In this document: positions 6,683-15,910 of the stretch, in pieces
Layout: every line of letters starts with the position of its first letter
Position numbering within the stretch: position 1 is the stretch's first letter
Assembly (NCBI GenBank): GCA_003483885.1
Contig: DMXI01000070.1
Span: 1 to 29,812, forward strand
DNA from: Microscillaceae bacterium
Lineage (GTDB): Bacteria; Bacteroidota; Bacteroidia; Cytophagales; Microscillaceae
DNA: 29,812 bases
Direction of reading: 5' to 3'
Position numbers and translations under genes: made by a program
The notes under the pieces: generated by a model
What the model was told of the DNA's origin: nothing
Seen by the model: only the letters and a program-made list of their open reading frames with translations
Database searches by the model: none

Positions 6683-9600
6683 ATGGAGAATTTGATTTTT
6701 TGGCGAGAATGGAGCAAAACACCTCGCTTTTTATATACATTTTTACTGGTAGTGTTTCTGGGGACACTGGGTTGGTTTCTGTACGCTTATGTACAAGGTG
6801 CTGAAGGTCCTCATAGCTGGAAAGTAAATAGTGAACTCGACATTGTAAGGGTAAAACTGAACAGCTACAAAAAAGGGATTTTTGAGATTCCATTGGAAGG
6901 AGCCTCTTATGTAGTAAAAGAAGGATTTGAAACCACAGACAACCCCATCAATTTCATTGTGCGCTACGCCTATGGAGGGCTTATTTTGCTGGCCATGTGT
7001 TTCCTTTTAACCGTCATTAGCAGTTTAAAAAGACTTTGGTATGGCATAGGCATGGCGCTGTTTATGCTATTTTTGGCCTGGTTGGGTTTTGGCTACCTCG
7101 AGATGAGTATTGGTGAAAGAGGGCTACTCATTGTAAGCATTGCCTTGTATGGAGTTGCTAGTTATTATTTCCAATCATTTGGCAAACATTTAGGACTTTT
7201 GCCTCGCTTATTGGCATTTGTAGTCATCACCGCCGGATTAGCCACCTGGATTAGCTTCGCTACTCCTGTCAAACACCCAGTACTTTACCTTACTAGCTTC
7301 GGTTGGGTCATTCCCATAGTACTCACCATGATTTTTATCACGATGGTGTCTCACGATGTGTTGTACGGCTTTTTCCATCTCATTACTAAATACAACCCTG
7401 GCAACCCCACTAATCGCATTCATTTTGGCATTATTTCAGTGATTTACCTCGGCAATTTGGTCTTAATTTACTTGAAAGACCAGGGGAATATTAATCTTGA
7501 TATTTTTTACATCGACTTACAATGGTTGCTCGCACTTTCGGCCATTTTAGGGATTTGGGGATTCCGTCTAAGAGGAGTTACTATTCGCAAATTTATCTCT
7601 TTTAACCCTCAGGGAGGTCTTTTGTACTTGTCTATGGGTATTGTAGCTTTTGCTACGCTGGCGTTTTACCAAAGTACGGGCAACGATGGCATCAACTCGG
7701 TGATGCGTGATGTTATTTTGTATAGTCATATCGGGTATGGTGTAGGTTTTGTATTTTATGTATATGTAAACCTGGCCGCTTATATGGGGCGCAAAGTAGA
7801 TGTAACCCAAATCGCTTATCAAGGTGAAGTCATCCCTCACCCAATGCTTCGGATTATAGGTATTGTATTTATTTTTGGCTTCTACTCGGCAGCCAATCAA
7901 ATCCAACGTTCTCAGTTGTTGGCAGGACACTACAGCAATATAGCCGAAACCTACAAAGCCAATGGCAATCAACGTCTCACTACAGAGTATTATAAAATAG
8001 CCACGCAATATTTTATGTATACTTATCAACCCCAATACGCGTTGGGTAGCCTCAAAAGACGACAAATAAATCCTTCGGAAACAATTGAACACTTTCAGCG
8101 GGCTATTTTGAGCTATCCTACCCCTTATGCTTATGCGCGTTTGGCACAAGTATATAGCGAAAACGAACGAGACGATGAGGTTATCTTAACCTTACGCCAA
8201 GGAGTGCAAAAGTTTCCTAAAAGTATGGAGCTACACAATAACCTTGCGTTAGCTTATAGTCGTACTGCAATCAAAGATTCTACAATTTATTACTTTGAAA
8301 AAGCCGAAGCACTCGCTGGAAAATCAACCATACCGACCAACAATTTGCTGGCTTATTTGGCAGCTAATAAGTCTAAAAACTTTGACCCTAAAAAGCTTAA
8401 CGAACAAGGACAAACCAAGCAAGATATTGTAACTAAAGGGAATCGTTTGGCACTATATAATATTTATCAAACCTCTTATCAACAGCCTCTGGACGATAGC
8501 CTGAAAGCAAATCCAGTATTAGACAATAAGAAGTTTACTTACATTTATAATTACTTGCTTAACAGAACCGGAAAACGCGACAATAAAGCCATTGATAGCG
8601 TGCTCGTTAAGGAAGTTCGCAAAATAGAGCAAAACAAGGCCAATCGCGATTTTGTGTATTTTCTACAGTATGTAAGAGCCTGTTTCCAATATTATGGAGG
8701 AAATGTATCTAAGGGGATTCAGATTTTATCGGCCATTCCTACCACCAAAACCAGTGGCTACTACAATGTAGTACTAGGGTTATGGTTGCTGGAACAGGGG
8801 GCTTACCAAACGGCAATTTCGTACCTCGAGACTGCCAAACAACTCAAAAATACCCAGGCAGATATTTACCGAGGAATCGCGCTTAGCGAAAAGGGTGACA
8901 TCAAAGGGGCCGCAGCATTGTGGCAGGAATTGATGATAAAAAACGCTCAGGCAAAAGGCCTGGCCAAAAAGCAAGACAGTGTTGCGCTGGTATTGGCCAG
9001 CAAAGTTATGGAAGCTTTTAGTGATACGATTGCCCTAAACACGGATGAACAGAAGTTTATCTTGATTCATTATCGTCGTAAGTTTTTAAATGACGAAAAC
9101 ATATCCAGTGCTTACAATGCCATCCAAAGCCCTAACTATAAAACCTGGGCTGCAGCTGATTTGATCAATCATTACTTGGATAAAGGCAATGTTTCAAAGG
9201 CCGACGAAATTTATAAAACGCTTAAAGTAAGAGAATTAACAGATTATATCAAGGGAGAGATTAACCACGCTTATTTGCGCTTGCTCAACGCTCAGGAAAA
9301 AAATGACTTGATTCTCAATGTCATAGAGCAGCTCAACCTGGGAACCTTGTATCGTAACAAAAAACCTTACTTCCTGGGGATGGCTTGGTATCGTATTGGT
9401 GATCACAAAAAAGCCGAACAGTATTTCAAACAAGCCTTGATGGCGGCTCCTTTCTCCGAAGAAGTAGTGCTTGACATTGCTGATTTTTACCTAAAAGCCA
9501 AAAAGAATATTGACAAAGCTTATTTGGTGGTAACCAATGCCGTGAGAAGAAACCCTCACTCGTTGGTCTTACAAAAATCGTATGCAATGCGTGCGCTTGA

Positions 9601-9739
9601 GATGGGCTTGGATACTTATGCCGATTTGGCCCTAAAAACGATCAAAGACATGACCAGTGAAGTTGATTTTAAAGCCTTTGAAGAGAAATATTTACAATAC
9701 AAAGAAGTGTTAGAAGAACGCCGATTGAGTGTTAAATAG
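6683..9739 (+). CDS. Large multi-pass membrane protein with C-terminal TPR array
   Basis: A 1018-residue protein in two halves. The N-terminal half has about eleven hydrophobic segments (roughly residues 17-37, 94-114, 119-138, 147-165, 173-193, 204-224, 249-265, 278-295, 313-329, 344-366 and 388-405). A soluble, Lys-rich stretch (about 40-92) lies between the first two. From about residue 412 to the C-terminus it is helical with tetratricopeptide-type repeats, clearest at 414-445, 465-555, 690-760 and 900-985 (patterns such as YxxLAxVYxExxxxxEAxxxL and GMAWYRIGDHKKAEQYFKQAL). Such a protein would scaffold partners at the inner membrane. No named family was recognised. It follows gatC by 90 nt and is closed by its own terminator, so it may be the last gene of the lpxB run or a separate unit. 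The ATG at 6683 directly precedes the first membrane segment. Confidence 0.8.
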   Translation: MENLIFWREWSKTPRFLYTFLLVVFLGTLGWFLYAYVQGAEGPHSWKVNSELDIVRVKLNSYKKGIFEIPLEGASYVVKEGFETTDNPINFIVRYAYGGLILLAMCFLLTVISSLKRLWYGIGMALFMLFLAWLGFGYLEMSIGERGLLIVSIALYGVASYYFQSFGKHLGLLPRLLAFVVITAGLATWISFATPVKHPVLYLTSFGWVIPIVLTMIFITMVSHDVLYGFFHLITKYNPGNPTNRIHFGIISVIYLGNLVLIYLKDQGNINLDIFYIDLQWLLALSAILGIWGFRLRGVTIRKFISFNPQGGLLYLSMGIVAFATLAFYQSTGNDGINSVMRDVILYSHIGYGVGFVFYVYVNLAAYMGRKVDVTQIAYQGEVIPHPMLRIIGIVFIFGFYSAANQIQRSQLLAGHYSNIAETYKANGNQRLTTEYYKIATQYFMYTYQPQYALGSLKRRQINPSETIEHFQRAILSYPTPYAYARLAQVYSENERDDEVILTLRQGVQKFPKSMELHNNLALAYSRTAIKDSTIYYFEKAEALAGKSTIPTNNLLAYLAANKSKNFDPKKLNEQGQTKQDIVTKGNRLALYNIYQTSYQQPLDDSLKANPVLDNKKFTYIYNYLLNRTGKRDNKAIDSVLVKEVRKIEQNKANRDFVYFLQYVRACFQYYGGNVSKGIQILSAIPTTKTSGYYNVVLGLWLLEQGAYQTAISYLETAKQLKNTQADIYRGIALSEKGDIKGAAALWQELMIKNAQAKGLAKKQDSVALVLASKVMEAFSDTIALNTDEQKFILIHYRRKFLNDENISSAYNAIQSPNYKTWAAADLINHYLDKGNVSKADEIYKTLKVRELTDYIKGEINHAYLRLLNAQEKNDLILNVIEQLNLGTLYRNKKPYFLGMAWYRIGDHKKAEQYFKQALMAAPFSEEVVLDIADFYLKAKKNIDKAYLVVTNAVRRNPHSLVLQKSYAMRALEMGLDTYADLALKTIKDMTSEVDFKAFEEKYLQYKEVLEERRLSVK

Positions 9740-9777
9740 TGCTTCTTTCAAGCTTTATTAATTCATACACCTTTATA

Positions 9778-9811
9778 AAACCTCTTCTCGTTTTTGGGAA
9801 GAGGCTTTTTT
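9778..9811 (+). terminator. Intrinsic terminator of the TPR gene
   Basis: CCTCTTC (9781-9787) pairs with GAAGAGG (9798-9804) around a 10-nt loop and is followed by T6 (9806-9811). It lies 38 nt after the TPR stop codon, in the gap between convergent genes. Confidence 0.75.
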
Positions 9812-9833
9812 ATGGTACCACTGAATCTCAGCT

Positions 9834-9873
9834 AAAGAAAAACAAGGCTAACCCATGGATGGTATTAGCCTTG
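9834..9873 (-). terminator. Intrinsic terminator of the subtilase gene
   Basis: On the minus strand CAAGGCTAA (9873-9865) pairs with TTAGCCTTG (9851-9843) in a perfect 9-bp stem with a 13-nt loop, and is followed by TTTTTCTTT (9842-9834). It begins 31 nt after the subtilase stop codon, back to back with the plus-strand terminator at 9778-9811. Confidence 0.75.
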
Positions 9874-9903
9874 AATATATTTATTGATGGAATTGTCAAA
9901 CCA

Positions 9904-12900
9904 CTATTTGACGATTACTCTTTTTACTTTTTGCGTATTATTGGTACGTACTTTTATCAAATACAAGCCTTTGGGAAGCTGACTTACCTCAAAAGTTTGG
10001 GTAGCCACCCCATTTTGTGCTTGTGACTTCTTGTTTTGCAGACTAGTACCATTAATATCAATCAAAGCAAAACGTACCAAGGTATTATCTTCAGCTTTTG
10101 CTTTTACAGTTACCCGCTTACTTGCTGGATTAGGAGAAACTACTACCTCTTTTAAGCTTACAGGTCGTTGTTCTGCCTCGTTTGCAAAAGTAGCAGTACC
10201 CGCTGGGGTAATATTCACTGTATAATCTTCTACTTCTCCATAAGAAAAAGTTTCGCAAGATGTAGGAATACCATTGTACTTCATTGAAACTCGCATACGG
10301 GTGCTACCTGCGGCCACAGATGAAGGAATATTGATCGTACCAGATACTGAGGTAGCAGTAGTATTTCCTTGAGTAAATACTTGCTCTCCTGCATCTGTAA
10401 AATCGCCATCTCGGTTGAAGTCTATCCATACACTGTAAGCCTCGTTGTACACGGTACCAGTCCAGGTAGGGGTAATGGTAATAGTAGCACTTGCACCAGC
10501 ATTGATACTGGTAGATTGTGTAGTAAAATCACCATAGCCAGCATTGGCGCCTGTAGTATTGTCGATACTACCAAATTGTACTCGACTGATGTACTCATCA
10601 TTGACATTATTGCCCTTAGAGTCGCAATAAGTTACAGGAGGGGTAGTTCCACCTGCTTCTACTCTTACATAGTCGATAGCGATGTCACTTTGCCAACCAG
10701 AAGAACCACTTCCAGTAGTAACTGTAAAACGGAAAGATACATTGCTGCCTTTATAAGAATTGAGGTCGATAGACTCACTCAACCAACTGTTGCCTTGGTT
10801 TCCTGACTCCGTAAATACTTGCGTCCAAGAGCTCCCATTATTGGTACTTACCTCTAGTTTCAGGTTGTTCACCTGCGATCCATACATATGATAGTCAAAC
10901 TTAAATGTAGGATTGTTCATCGCTGAGATATCAAAACAAGGACTATTCAAAATAGCCACTTTGTTAGGATAACCAGTACCGCTTCCAGAGGCTTCTACAT
11001 ACATATAATAGCTGCCATTGCTTCCGGTGCTTGGTCCAGTATTGTTGGAAGGAGTCCCTCCCGAGTCACGCGTCCAGTTGATGTCATCACCAGCGGTAGC
11101 ATTGGTCCAATCTCCCAGGCCTGATTCAAAGCTTTCGCTATATGGAAATGCTGAAATACAAGAAGCTGGAGAAGTAGTAATAAAAGTAGTAGAAGCAGAG
11201 TAGGCGCTAGCGTTGCTTGCACAGTTGGTTTTTACCTGGAATTCATAAGTAGTTGCCTGAGTCAACCCAGTGATACCCGTAGAAGTACCACTCACTCCAT
11301 TCACATTTGTCCAGGAAGAAGAACCTTGGGTTCTATAACGTACGTCATAAGTGTTAGCGCCATTTACTGCATTCCAGTTCAAGGTAGCCGAAGTATTCGT
11401 CAAGTTAGTTACATTGAGTCCACCCGCAATTGCACAAGTAGCGGTACCCGTAGAAATTCCGGTAACAATTAAAGAAAATGCCTGGCTACTGCCGTTCAAA
11501 GTACCTTTGTGAGTAACCGTAATGGTGTAAGTACCAGCAGTCGCATTAGAAATGAAGATTTTTTCTACATTGTCACGATCATTATCACCAGTAGTAGCTG
11601 CAGCAGAAGGGTTGGCAGGATCTAGTTTCCAAGGGAAATAAGTAGTGCCATTGCGCGTAATTCGAATATCTAAGTCATTGACTAGCATTCTATTAGATGG
11701 GTCTAAGGCAGGGGCTACTGGAGTTCCAGCCACATCAGTCCAAACAATGGTAGCTACTAATGGACCACTTCCCGTGGCATTTACCTGAAGTGTGTAGGTA
11801 TTACTATTATTAAGTGTTTCTTCTTCTATTTTAGAAGTTACATTACGATCAGTGATTACATCAGCTGCCGCTTTTGTATTCATCAACCCCCATCCATTTT
11901 GATAATCAGGGCCATCTGCATTACCTGCCTCATCAGCGGTATGAATTACCAATGCTTTGAGCGTTGCCGCACGCATAAAATTGCCTCCATTGTTGTTTTT
12001 ATAATGCTCTTGTAACAATCCCAAAGAACCCGTTACACTTGGCGAAGACATAGAAGTTCCACTTTTGTTGCCATAAGCAGTATTGCTACTACTTTCGGTA
12101 GAATACAAGCTTGCCCCATTGGCTACAATATCGGGCTTGATACGTCCATCATCGGTAGGTCCCCAAGAACTAAAGCTGGTTTGAACCACATCAGAAGGTT
12201 GAGAATATCCACTGCTGATGTCATTTACAGCGCCAATAGTTAAAATATTTTTAGCTACCCCACCTGCACCAATACAATCATAGTCTCCATCTTTTTTGCG
12301 AAAAGCAGTAGAGTTTACCCAATCGGTACCATTGTAATATTGGTGACTTCCCGAATGGTTATCGTTTCTATCGTTTCCGGCAGATTTACAGATTAAATAA
12401 AAAGGAGCATTGAAAGCCACATTGTCCAAGTCTTTAGAATAATCACTGTAAAACCCAAACTTGTAGTCTTCAGTAGCACTAATGTTGGGGTCGCCATACC
12501 ATCTCCAGGAGCCAGCATTTGAGTCATAACGCCACCCAGTGATAAATCCATAAGAATGGTTAGAAAGTAACAAGCCATCAGCCGCAGCAGTCGTCATCTC
12601 AGAAATGTCACTGTTCCAATCGTAAGCATGTAGGGTAGCAGAAGGCGCCATACCTTTGGCACTGGAGGTTACTCCAGCAGCTACCATAGTACCCGCTACG
12701 TGAGTAGCATGAGAACTCAGGCTGGTAGCTCCATCTTTTTGTGTCACTCGGCTACCAAATTCCTGGTGAGTGTTTCTCACCTTTCCACCATCCCATATAC
12801 CCAATGTAATACCACTACCAGTCAACCCTAGTTGTGATTGAGCCTTGTCGGTACCAATAGAACGGGCTGCATTTAAATTAAAACTGGAAAAATATAAGGG

Positions 12901-13164
12901 AACTCCGCCTTGTGTTTTAGTAAAGCCTTGCAGTTCTATCACGCCGCCTTGAGTAACTACTCTAAGCGGAAGCTTAGTTTTGGCTGCCCTGGAATATGCA
13001 TTCTGGCGCATCAAGGCGTATTTTTTTTGGTAAGTTTGGCTCAAATTCTTCAGCTGTTGAGTCTTGCGCTGAGTATATCTTTTTTGAGCATGGACAGGTA
13101 TTGCGAAAAAGCCTGCTAGCAAAAATGCACAGACAATCATCGCTTTTTTGTTGTAAAAAAACAT
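9904..13164 (-). CDS. T9SS-secreted modular subtilisin-like serine protease
   Basis: A 1086-residue secreted protease. Signal peptide 1-26 ends VHA-Q. A short basic propeptide-like region runs to about 110. The S8 catalytic domain (about 115-440) contains the triad D125 (GIWDGG), H152 (SHATHVAG) and S371 (GTSMSSP), with oxyanion N264 (SAGND). A beta domain follows (about 455-570, a T-W-T-D...P-repeat typical of the region after Bacteroidota S8 domains). Next are a fibronectin type III domain (about 577-664), a MAM/jelly-roll-like binding domain (about 672-838), and a GEVED domain (about 855-985, ending YGEVEDYTV). The C-terminus (1005-1086; SPNPASxxVxV...LPKGLYLIKV...KxVIVK) is a type A Por secretion tail that directs export by the type IX system and is removed at the cell surface. 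It probably degrades extracellular protein. Gly replaced by Ala in HGTH (HATH) is a mild variation. It stands alone between terminator and a long leader. Confidence 0.93.
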   Translation of the reverse strand: MFFYNKKAMIVCAFLLAGFFAIPVHAQKRYTQRKTQQLKNLSQTYQKKYALMRQNAYSRAAKTKLPLRVVTQGGVIELQGFTKTQGGVPLYFSSFNLNAARSIGTDKAQSQLGLTGSGITLGIWDGGKVRNTHQEFGSRVTQKDGATSLSSHATHVAGTMVAAGVTSSAKGMAPSATLHAYDWNSDISEMTTAAADGLLLSNHSYGFITGWRYDSNAGSWRWYGDPNISATEDYKFGFYSDYSKDLDNVAFNAPFYLICKSAGNDRNDNHSGSHQYYNGTDWVNSTAFRKKDGDYDCIGAGGVAKNILTIGAVNDISSGYSQPSDVVQTSFSSWGPTDDGRIKPDIVANGASLYSTESSSNTAYGNKSGTSMSSPSVTGSLGLLQEHYKNNNGGNFMRAATLKALVIHTADEAGNADGPDYQNGWGLMNTKAAADVITDRNVTSKIEEETLNNSNTYTLQVNATGSGPLVATIVWTDVAGTPVAPALDPSNRMLVNDLDIRITRNGTTYFPWKLDPANPSAAATTGDNDRDNVEKIFISNATAGTYTITVTHKGTLNGSSQAFSLIVTGISTGTATCAIAGGLNVTNLTNTSATLNWNAVNGANTYDVRYRTQGSSSWTNVNGVSGTSTGITGLTQATTYEFQVKTNCASNASAYSASTTFITTSPASCISAFPYSESFESGLGDWTNATAGDDINWTRDSGGTPSNNTGPSTGSNGSYYMYVEASGSGTGYPNKVAILNSPCFDISAMNNPTFKFDYHMYGSQVNNLKLEVSTNNGSSWTQVFTESGNQGNSWLSESIDLNSYKGSNVSFRFTVTTGSGSSGWQSDIAIDYVRVEAGGTTPPVTYCDSKGNNVNDEYISRVQFGSIDNTTGANAGYGDFTTQSTSINAGASATITITPTWTGTVYNEAYSVWIDFNRDGDFTDAGEQVFTQGNTTATSVSGTINIPSSVAAGSTRMRVSMKYNGIPTSCETFSYGEVEDYTVNITPAGTATFANEAEQRPVSLKEVVVSPNPASKRVTVKAKAEDNTLVRFALIDINGTSLQNKKSQAQNGVATQTFEVSQLPKGLYLIKVRTNNTQKVKRVIVK

Positions 13165-13476
13165 GTAATAATTGTTAAGTGTAATACGATTTGGATAAAT
13201 TTTCGGTAGGAATATGGGGAAGTATTTTTACCTATCAAATTAAACGAAGTATACAAAAAGTAAACTTTAGAAAAATACAAAGGGTAGTATACAATACAGG
13301 AGGTTACATAATTGTATTACACACCAGAATAACATGTCATAATTAGCTAAAAATCAATGCACTAATTTTATTCTACTGAATTATTGAAGGCAACAAATGT
13401 TATTTGGAAGGCAGACAATAGATTAGTCACTTTTATTAAAAAAAGTGCTTTTCACTATCTCAAATATAGGTACTCA
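13165..13476. other. Intergenic region upstream of the subtilase
   Basis: 312 nt between the rhomboid stop and the subtilase start, both minus strand. It is AT-rich and holds no credible ORF. A CAAATTA box at 13236-13242 (TAATTTG on minus) is a poor promoter candidate because no -33 box sits at the right distance. Near 13446-13462 a short AGTG/CACT hairpin followed by T7 on the minus strand may be a weak terminator for the rhomboid gene. Confidence 0.4.
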
Positions 13477-14250
13477 TTACGAAGCTAAATGACTACGATG
13501 GTCTATATCTGGTGATTTTGTCTCGTCCTTCTTTTCGTAATAAATATAGTTTAGGTTAAACTCGGGAGTAATCGCTTGAGGATTATCAGAGGACGTAGGT
13601 GGACTAAAAAAAATGAAACTTTGAGAAGTACTTACGTTGCCAGTGGGAGCAGGTGTGGGCAATTCTTCTTCTAATGAATCATCCAGTTTTGGTTCGTATT
13701 TATGAAAAGCAAAGGCAAATACCAACCCAGCAATGCCTCCCGAAAGATGGGCCTCCCAAGATACATTATTGCCTTCTTGAGGTATCATACCCCAGATAAA
13801 CCCTCCATACAAAAAAACTACCAGTAACGACAATGCCAAAGAAGCCCGATCGCGACGCAAAAAGCCACTTACAAGCACAAAACTAATGAGTCCATATACC
13901 AACCCACTGGCTCCAATATGAAAATTGGGTCGGGCAAAACTCCAAGTCCACAATCCGGTAGTAAGAATTGTCCAAATAACAATCTTGCGTGCTACATCCT
14001 GGTAATTGATATGAATAAAGCCCCAAAGCACAATTAGAGGTATTGTGTTGGCCATTAAATGTGAAAAATCGCCATGCAAAAAAGGCATCGTGATGATTCC
14101 TTTGACTCCAAAAATTTCTTTCGGATACAACCCATATTTACCCCAGTCTTGCCCCAACACTACCTCGAGTATCTTGATTAGCCACATAATACTGGCCAAT
14201 ATTACTCCAGGTAAAAACGCTCGAAATAACTGTTTTTTTTCTTCTTGCAT
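13477..14250 (-). CDS. Rhomboid-family intramembrane serine protease
   Basis: A 257-residue polytopic inner-membrane protease. The transmembrane-2 motif HGDFSHLMAN (H59, H64, N68), the catalytic serine in GASG (S115) and the catalytic histidine in WEAHLSGGIAG (H168) are all present, so it should be active. About six hydrophobic segments lie between residues 10 and 182. The tail from about 183 is soluble, with Glu/Asp and Pro/Ser/Thr-rich stretches and ends in a charged segment; its role is unknown. The ATG at 14250 gives a short cytosolic N-terminus before the first membrane segment. It is transcribed away from the OmpA-like gene (divergent, 120 nt apart). Substrate cannot be inferred; cleavage of single-pass membrane proteins is the family activity. 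Confidence 0.92.
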   Translation of the reverse strand: MQEEKKQLFRAFLPGVILASIMWLIKILEVVLGQDWGKYGLYPKEIFGVKGIITMPFLHGDFSHLMANTIPLIVLWGFIHINYQDVARKIVIWTILTTGLWTWSFARPNFHIGASGLVYGLISFVLVSGFLRRDRASLALSLLVVFLYGGFIWGMIPQEGNNVSWEAHLSGGIAGLVFAFAFHKYEPKLDDSLEEELPTPAPTGNVSTSQSFIFFSPPTSSDNPQAITPEFNLNYIYYEKKDETKSPDIDHRSHLAS

Positions 14251-14370
14251 GTTTTTTGATTACTTTTAATTCGCAACGATGGGCTATTCTTAAACAACGA
14301 AATAGCTGATTTAATTTCTTAGAAACGAAAAATATTGAAACATTGGTCACCAATTCTAAAATATAGAATT

Positions 14371-15852
14371 ATGAATTATGAAAAAAACTTTCGCTACTTC
14401 TTGTTAGCAACGCTATGCCTCTTCTGGGTTGCAAACGATGCGTTTGCCCAAGTTTCTCCTTCTACCTATTCGGCCTACCGAGGCGATCGCGATGGTGACG
14501 GAGTACCAGAATCGGGGGGAAAAGACAAATGCCCTGATACGCATACCCGTATCCAAGGACGGGAGGCACACATCAAGGTAAACGGTAAGATGATGTGGGT
14601 ACCATTACCCAAAGACCTGAATGGGAAATTTAAACATGAGCTGGGCGGAGTGCTTAGAGAACGTGCTCAGTTATTGAACAAGAAGCGTAACAAAAAACGT
14701 GAATTGTATCGCATAGAGAAACGAAAAGTAAAAGGCAGAGATGCCAAACGCAAGAAAAAAGCTGATATCGCCGCCAAACAAGGGGAGATTCTCAAAATTG
14801 ACTCTCTGGTAGCGGAAATGGACGTTAAACGCAAAAACTTAGATCCTCGTCCATACTTTGAGTTTTTTGTCACGCTGGAAAATGATAAAAGAGTGCCAGT
14901 AAAGCTTCGTTTAGATGTAGATGCCTTTGGATGTTTACCAGATAGCGACCAAGACGGGGTGCCCGATTTGGTAGATCGCTGCCCTAACAAAGCTGGTGAT
15001 AATGGCTCGAGTGGTTGTCCCGATAGAGACAAAGATGGAATTCCTGACCAAGTGGATCTTTGCCCAGATGTAAAAGGAGGGAAGAAAACCAAGGGGTGTC
15101 CCGATAGAGACAAGGATGGTGTAGCCGATAAAGATGATGAATGCCCTGACTTACGTGGAGTAGCCAAGCTAAACGGTTGCCCAGATGCAGACGGCGATGG
15201 AGTACCCGATAAAGAGGATGATTGCCCTGATGTAAAAGGATTAGCGGCCTTTAAAGGTTGTCCAGATAGTGATGGGGACGGCATTATGGATAAAAAAGAT
15301 GATTGCCCTGATGTAAAAGGCTCTAGCAAATACAATGGCTGCCCTGATACAGACGGTGATGGTATCATAGATAAAAAAGATGAATGCCCTCAAAAAGCCG
15401 GTCTGGCAGAATTTAATGGTTGCCCAGATAGAGACAAAGACGGGGTGCCCGATAAAGTAGACAATTGTCCAGATGTACCAGGAGTAAAAGATAACCGTGG
15501 TTGTCCAGAAATATTAGAACGTGCCAGTAAAGTGCTATTTGCCCCTGGCAAAGCCATTATCAACCCGGTATCGTATGGGGTACTAAACGAATTGGCGGCT
15601 TTATTAAAAAAGTATTCTAATACAAAAATTTATTTAGAGGGTCACACAGATAATCAAGGGGATGATGCTTCTAATCTGAAACTTTCTAAAGATCGGGCTA
15701 AAGCAGTGGCTGATTACCTCATCAAAAAAGGAATTGCCAAAATAAGAATTGAAAGTACAGGTTATGGTGAAACCAAACCCATTGCTGATAATAATACACC
15801 AGCAGGTCGTAAGAAAAACCGTAGAGTAGATATGCGTTTGACCAATCAGTAG
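14371..15852 (+). CDS. OmpA-family outer-membrane protein with thrombospondin type-3 repeats
   Basis: A 493-residue protein from the ATG at 14371; an upstream in-frame ATG at 14335 would place 12 extra residues before the signal peptide. Signal peptide is about 1-27 (AFA-Q). One TSP3-like calcium motif (DRDGDGVPESGGKDKCP) lies at 39-55, followed by a highly basic, probably coiled segment (about 90-155). Seven further type-3 repeats of the form DxDxDGxxDxxDxCPxxxG run from about 191 to 380, each expected to bind Ca2+. The C-terminal OmpA domain (about 382-490) has the peptidoglycan-binding pattern EGHTDNxG, LSKDRAKAV and GRKKNRRVD. This ties the outer membrane to peptidoglycan through a stiff calcium-dependent spacer. 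There is no N-terminal 8-strand barrel in view. It is followed by a very strong terminator and is likely monocistronic. Confidence 0.93.
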   Translation: MNYEKNFRYFLLATLCLFWVANDAFAQVSPSTYSAYRGDRDGDGVPESGGKDKCPDTHTRIQGREAHIKVNGKMMWVPLPKDLNGKFKHELGGVLRERAQLLNKKRNKKRELYRIEKRKVKGRDAKRKKKADIAAKQGEILKIDSLVAEMDVKRKNLDPRPYFEFFVTLENDKRVPVKLRLDVDAFGCLPDSDQDGVPDLVDRCPNKAGDNGSSGCPDRDKDGIPDQVDLCPDVKGGKKTKGCPDRDKDGVADKDDECPDLRGVAKLNGCPDADGDGVPDKEDDCPDVKGLAAFKGCPDSDGDGIMDKKDDCPDVKGSSKYNGCPDTDGDGIIDKKDECPQKAGLAEFNGCPDRDKDGVPDKVDNCPDVPGVKDNRGCPEILERASKVLFAPGKAIINPVSYGVLNELAALLKKYSNTKIYLEGHTDNQGDDASNLKLSKDRAKAVADYLIKKGIAKIRIESTGYGETKPIADNNTPAGRKKNRRVDMRLTNQ

Positions 15853-15873
15853 TACTAAAAAAAAGTCTATAAG

Positions 15874-15908
15874 AAAGGGCCTGACAGTAATCACTGTCAG
15901 GCCCTTTT
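15874..15908 (+). terminator. Strong intrinsic terminator of the OmpA-like gene
   Basis: A perfect 15-bp stem (15874-15888 with 15893-15907) with a 4-nt loop, GC-rich in the middle, ending in TTTT. It starts 21 nt after the stop codon. Confidence 0.85.
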
Positions 15909-15910
15909 GA

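Noticed and set aside
7568..8149. 193-codon minus-strand frame inside the TPR gene
   Set aside because: Antisense shadow with no recognisable motifs; the plus-strand gene is continuous through it.
9739..10026. 95-codon plus-strand frame after the TPR gene
   Set aside because: It spans two back-to-back terminators and then runs antisense to the Por tail of the subtilase.
13236..13260. Promoter for the subtilase from CAAATTA on the plus strand
   Set aside because: The box is one base short of the consensus and the nearest CAA pairs lie at 11 or 35 nt, outside the 17-23 nt range.
14667..15368. 233-codon minus-strand frame rich in Ser/Pro/Gly
   Set aside because: It is the antisense shadow of the TSP3 repeats in the OmpA-like gene; the regular Asp/Gly codons of the repeats keep the opposite frame open.
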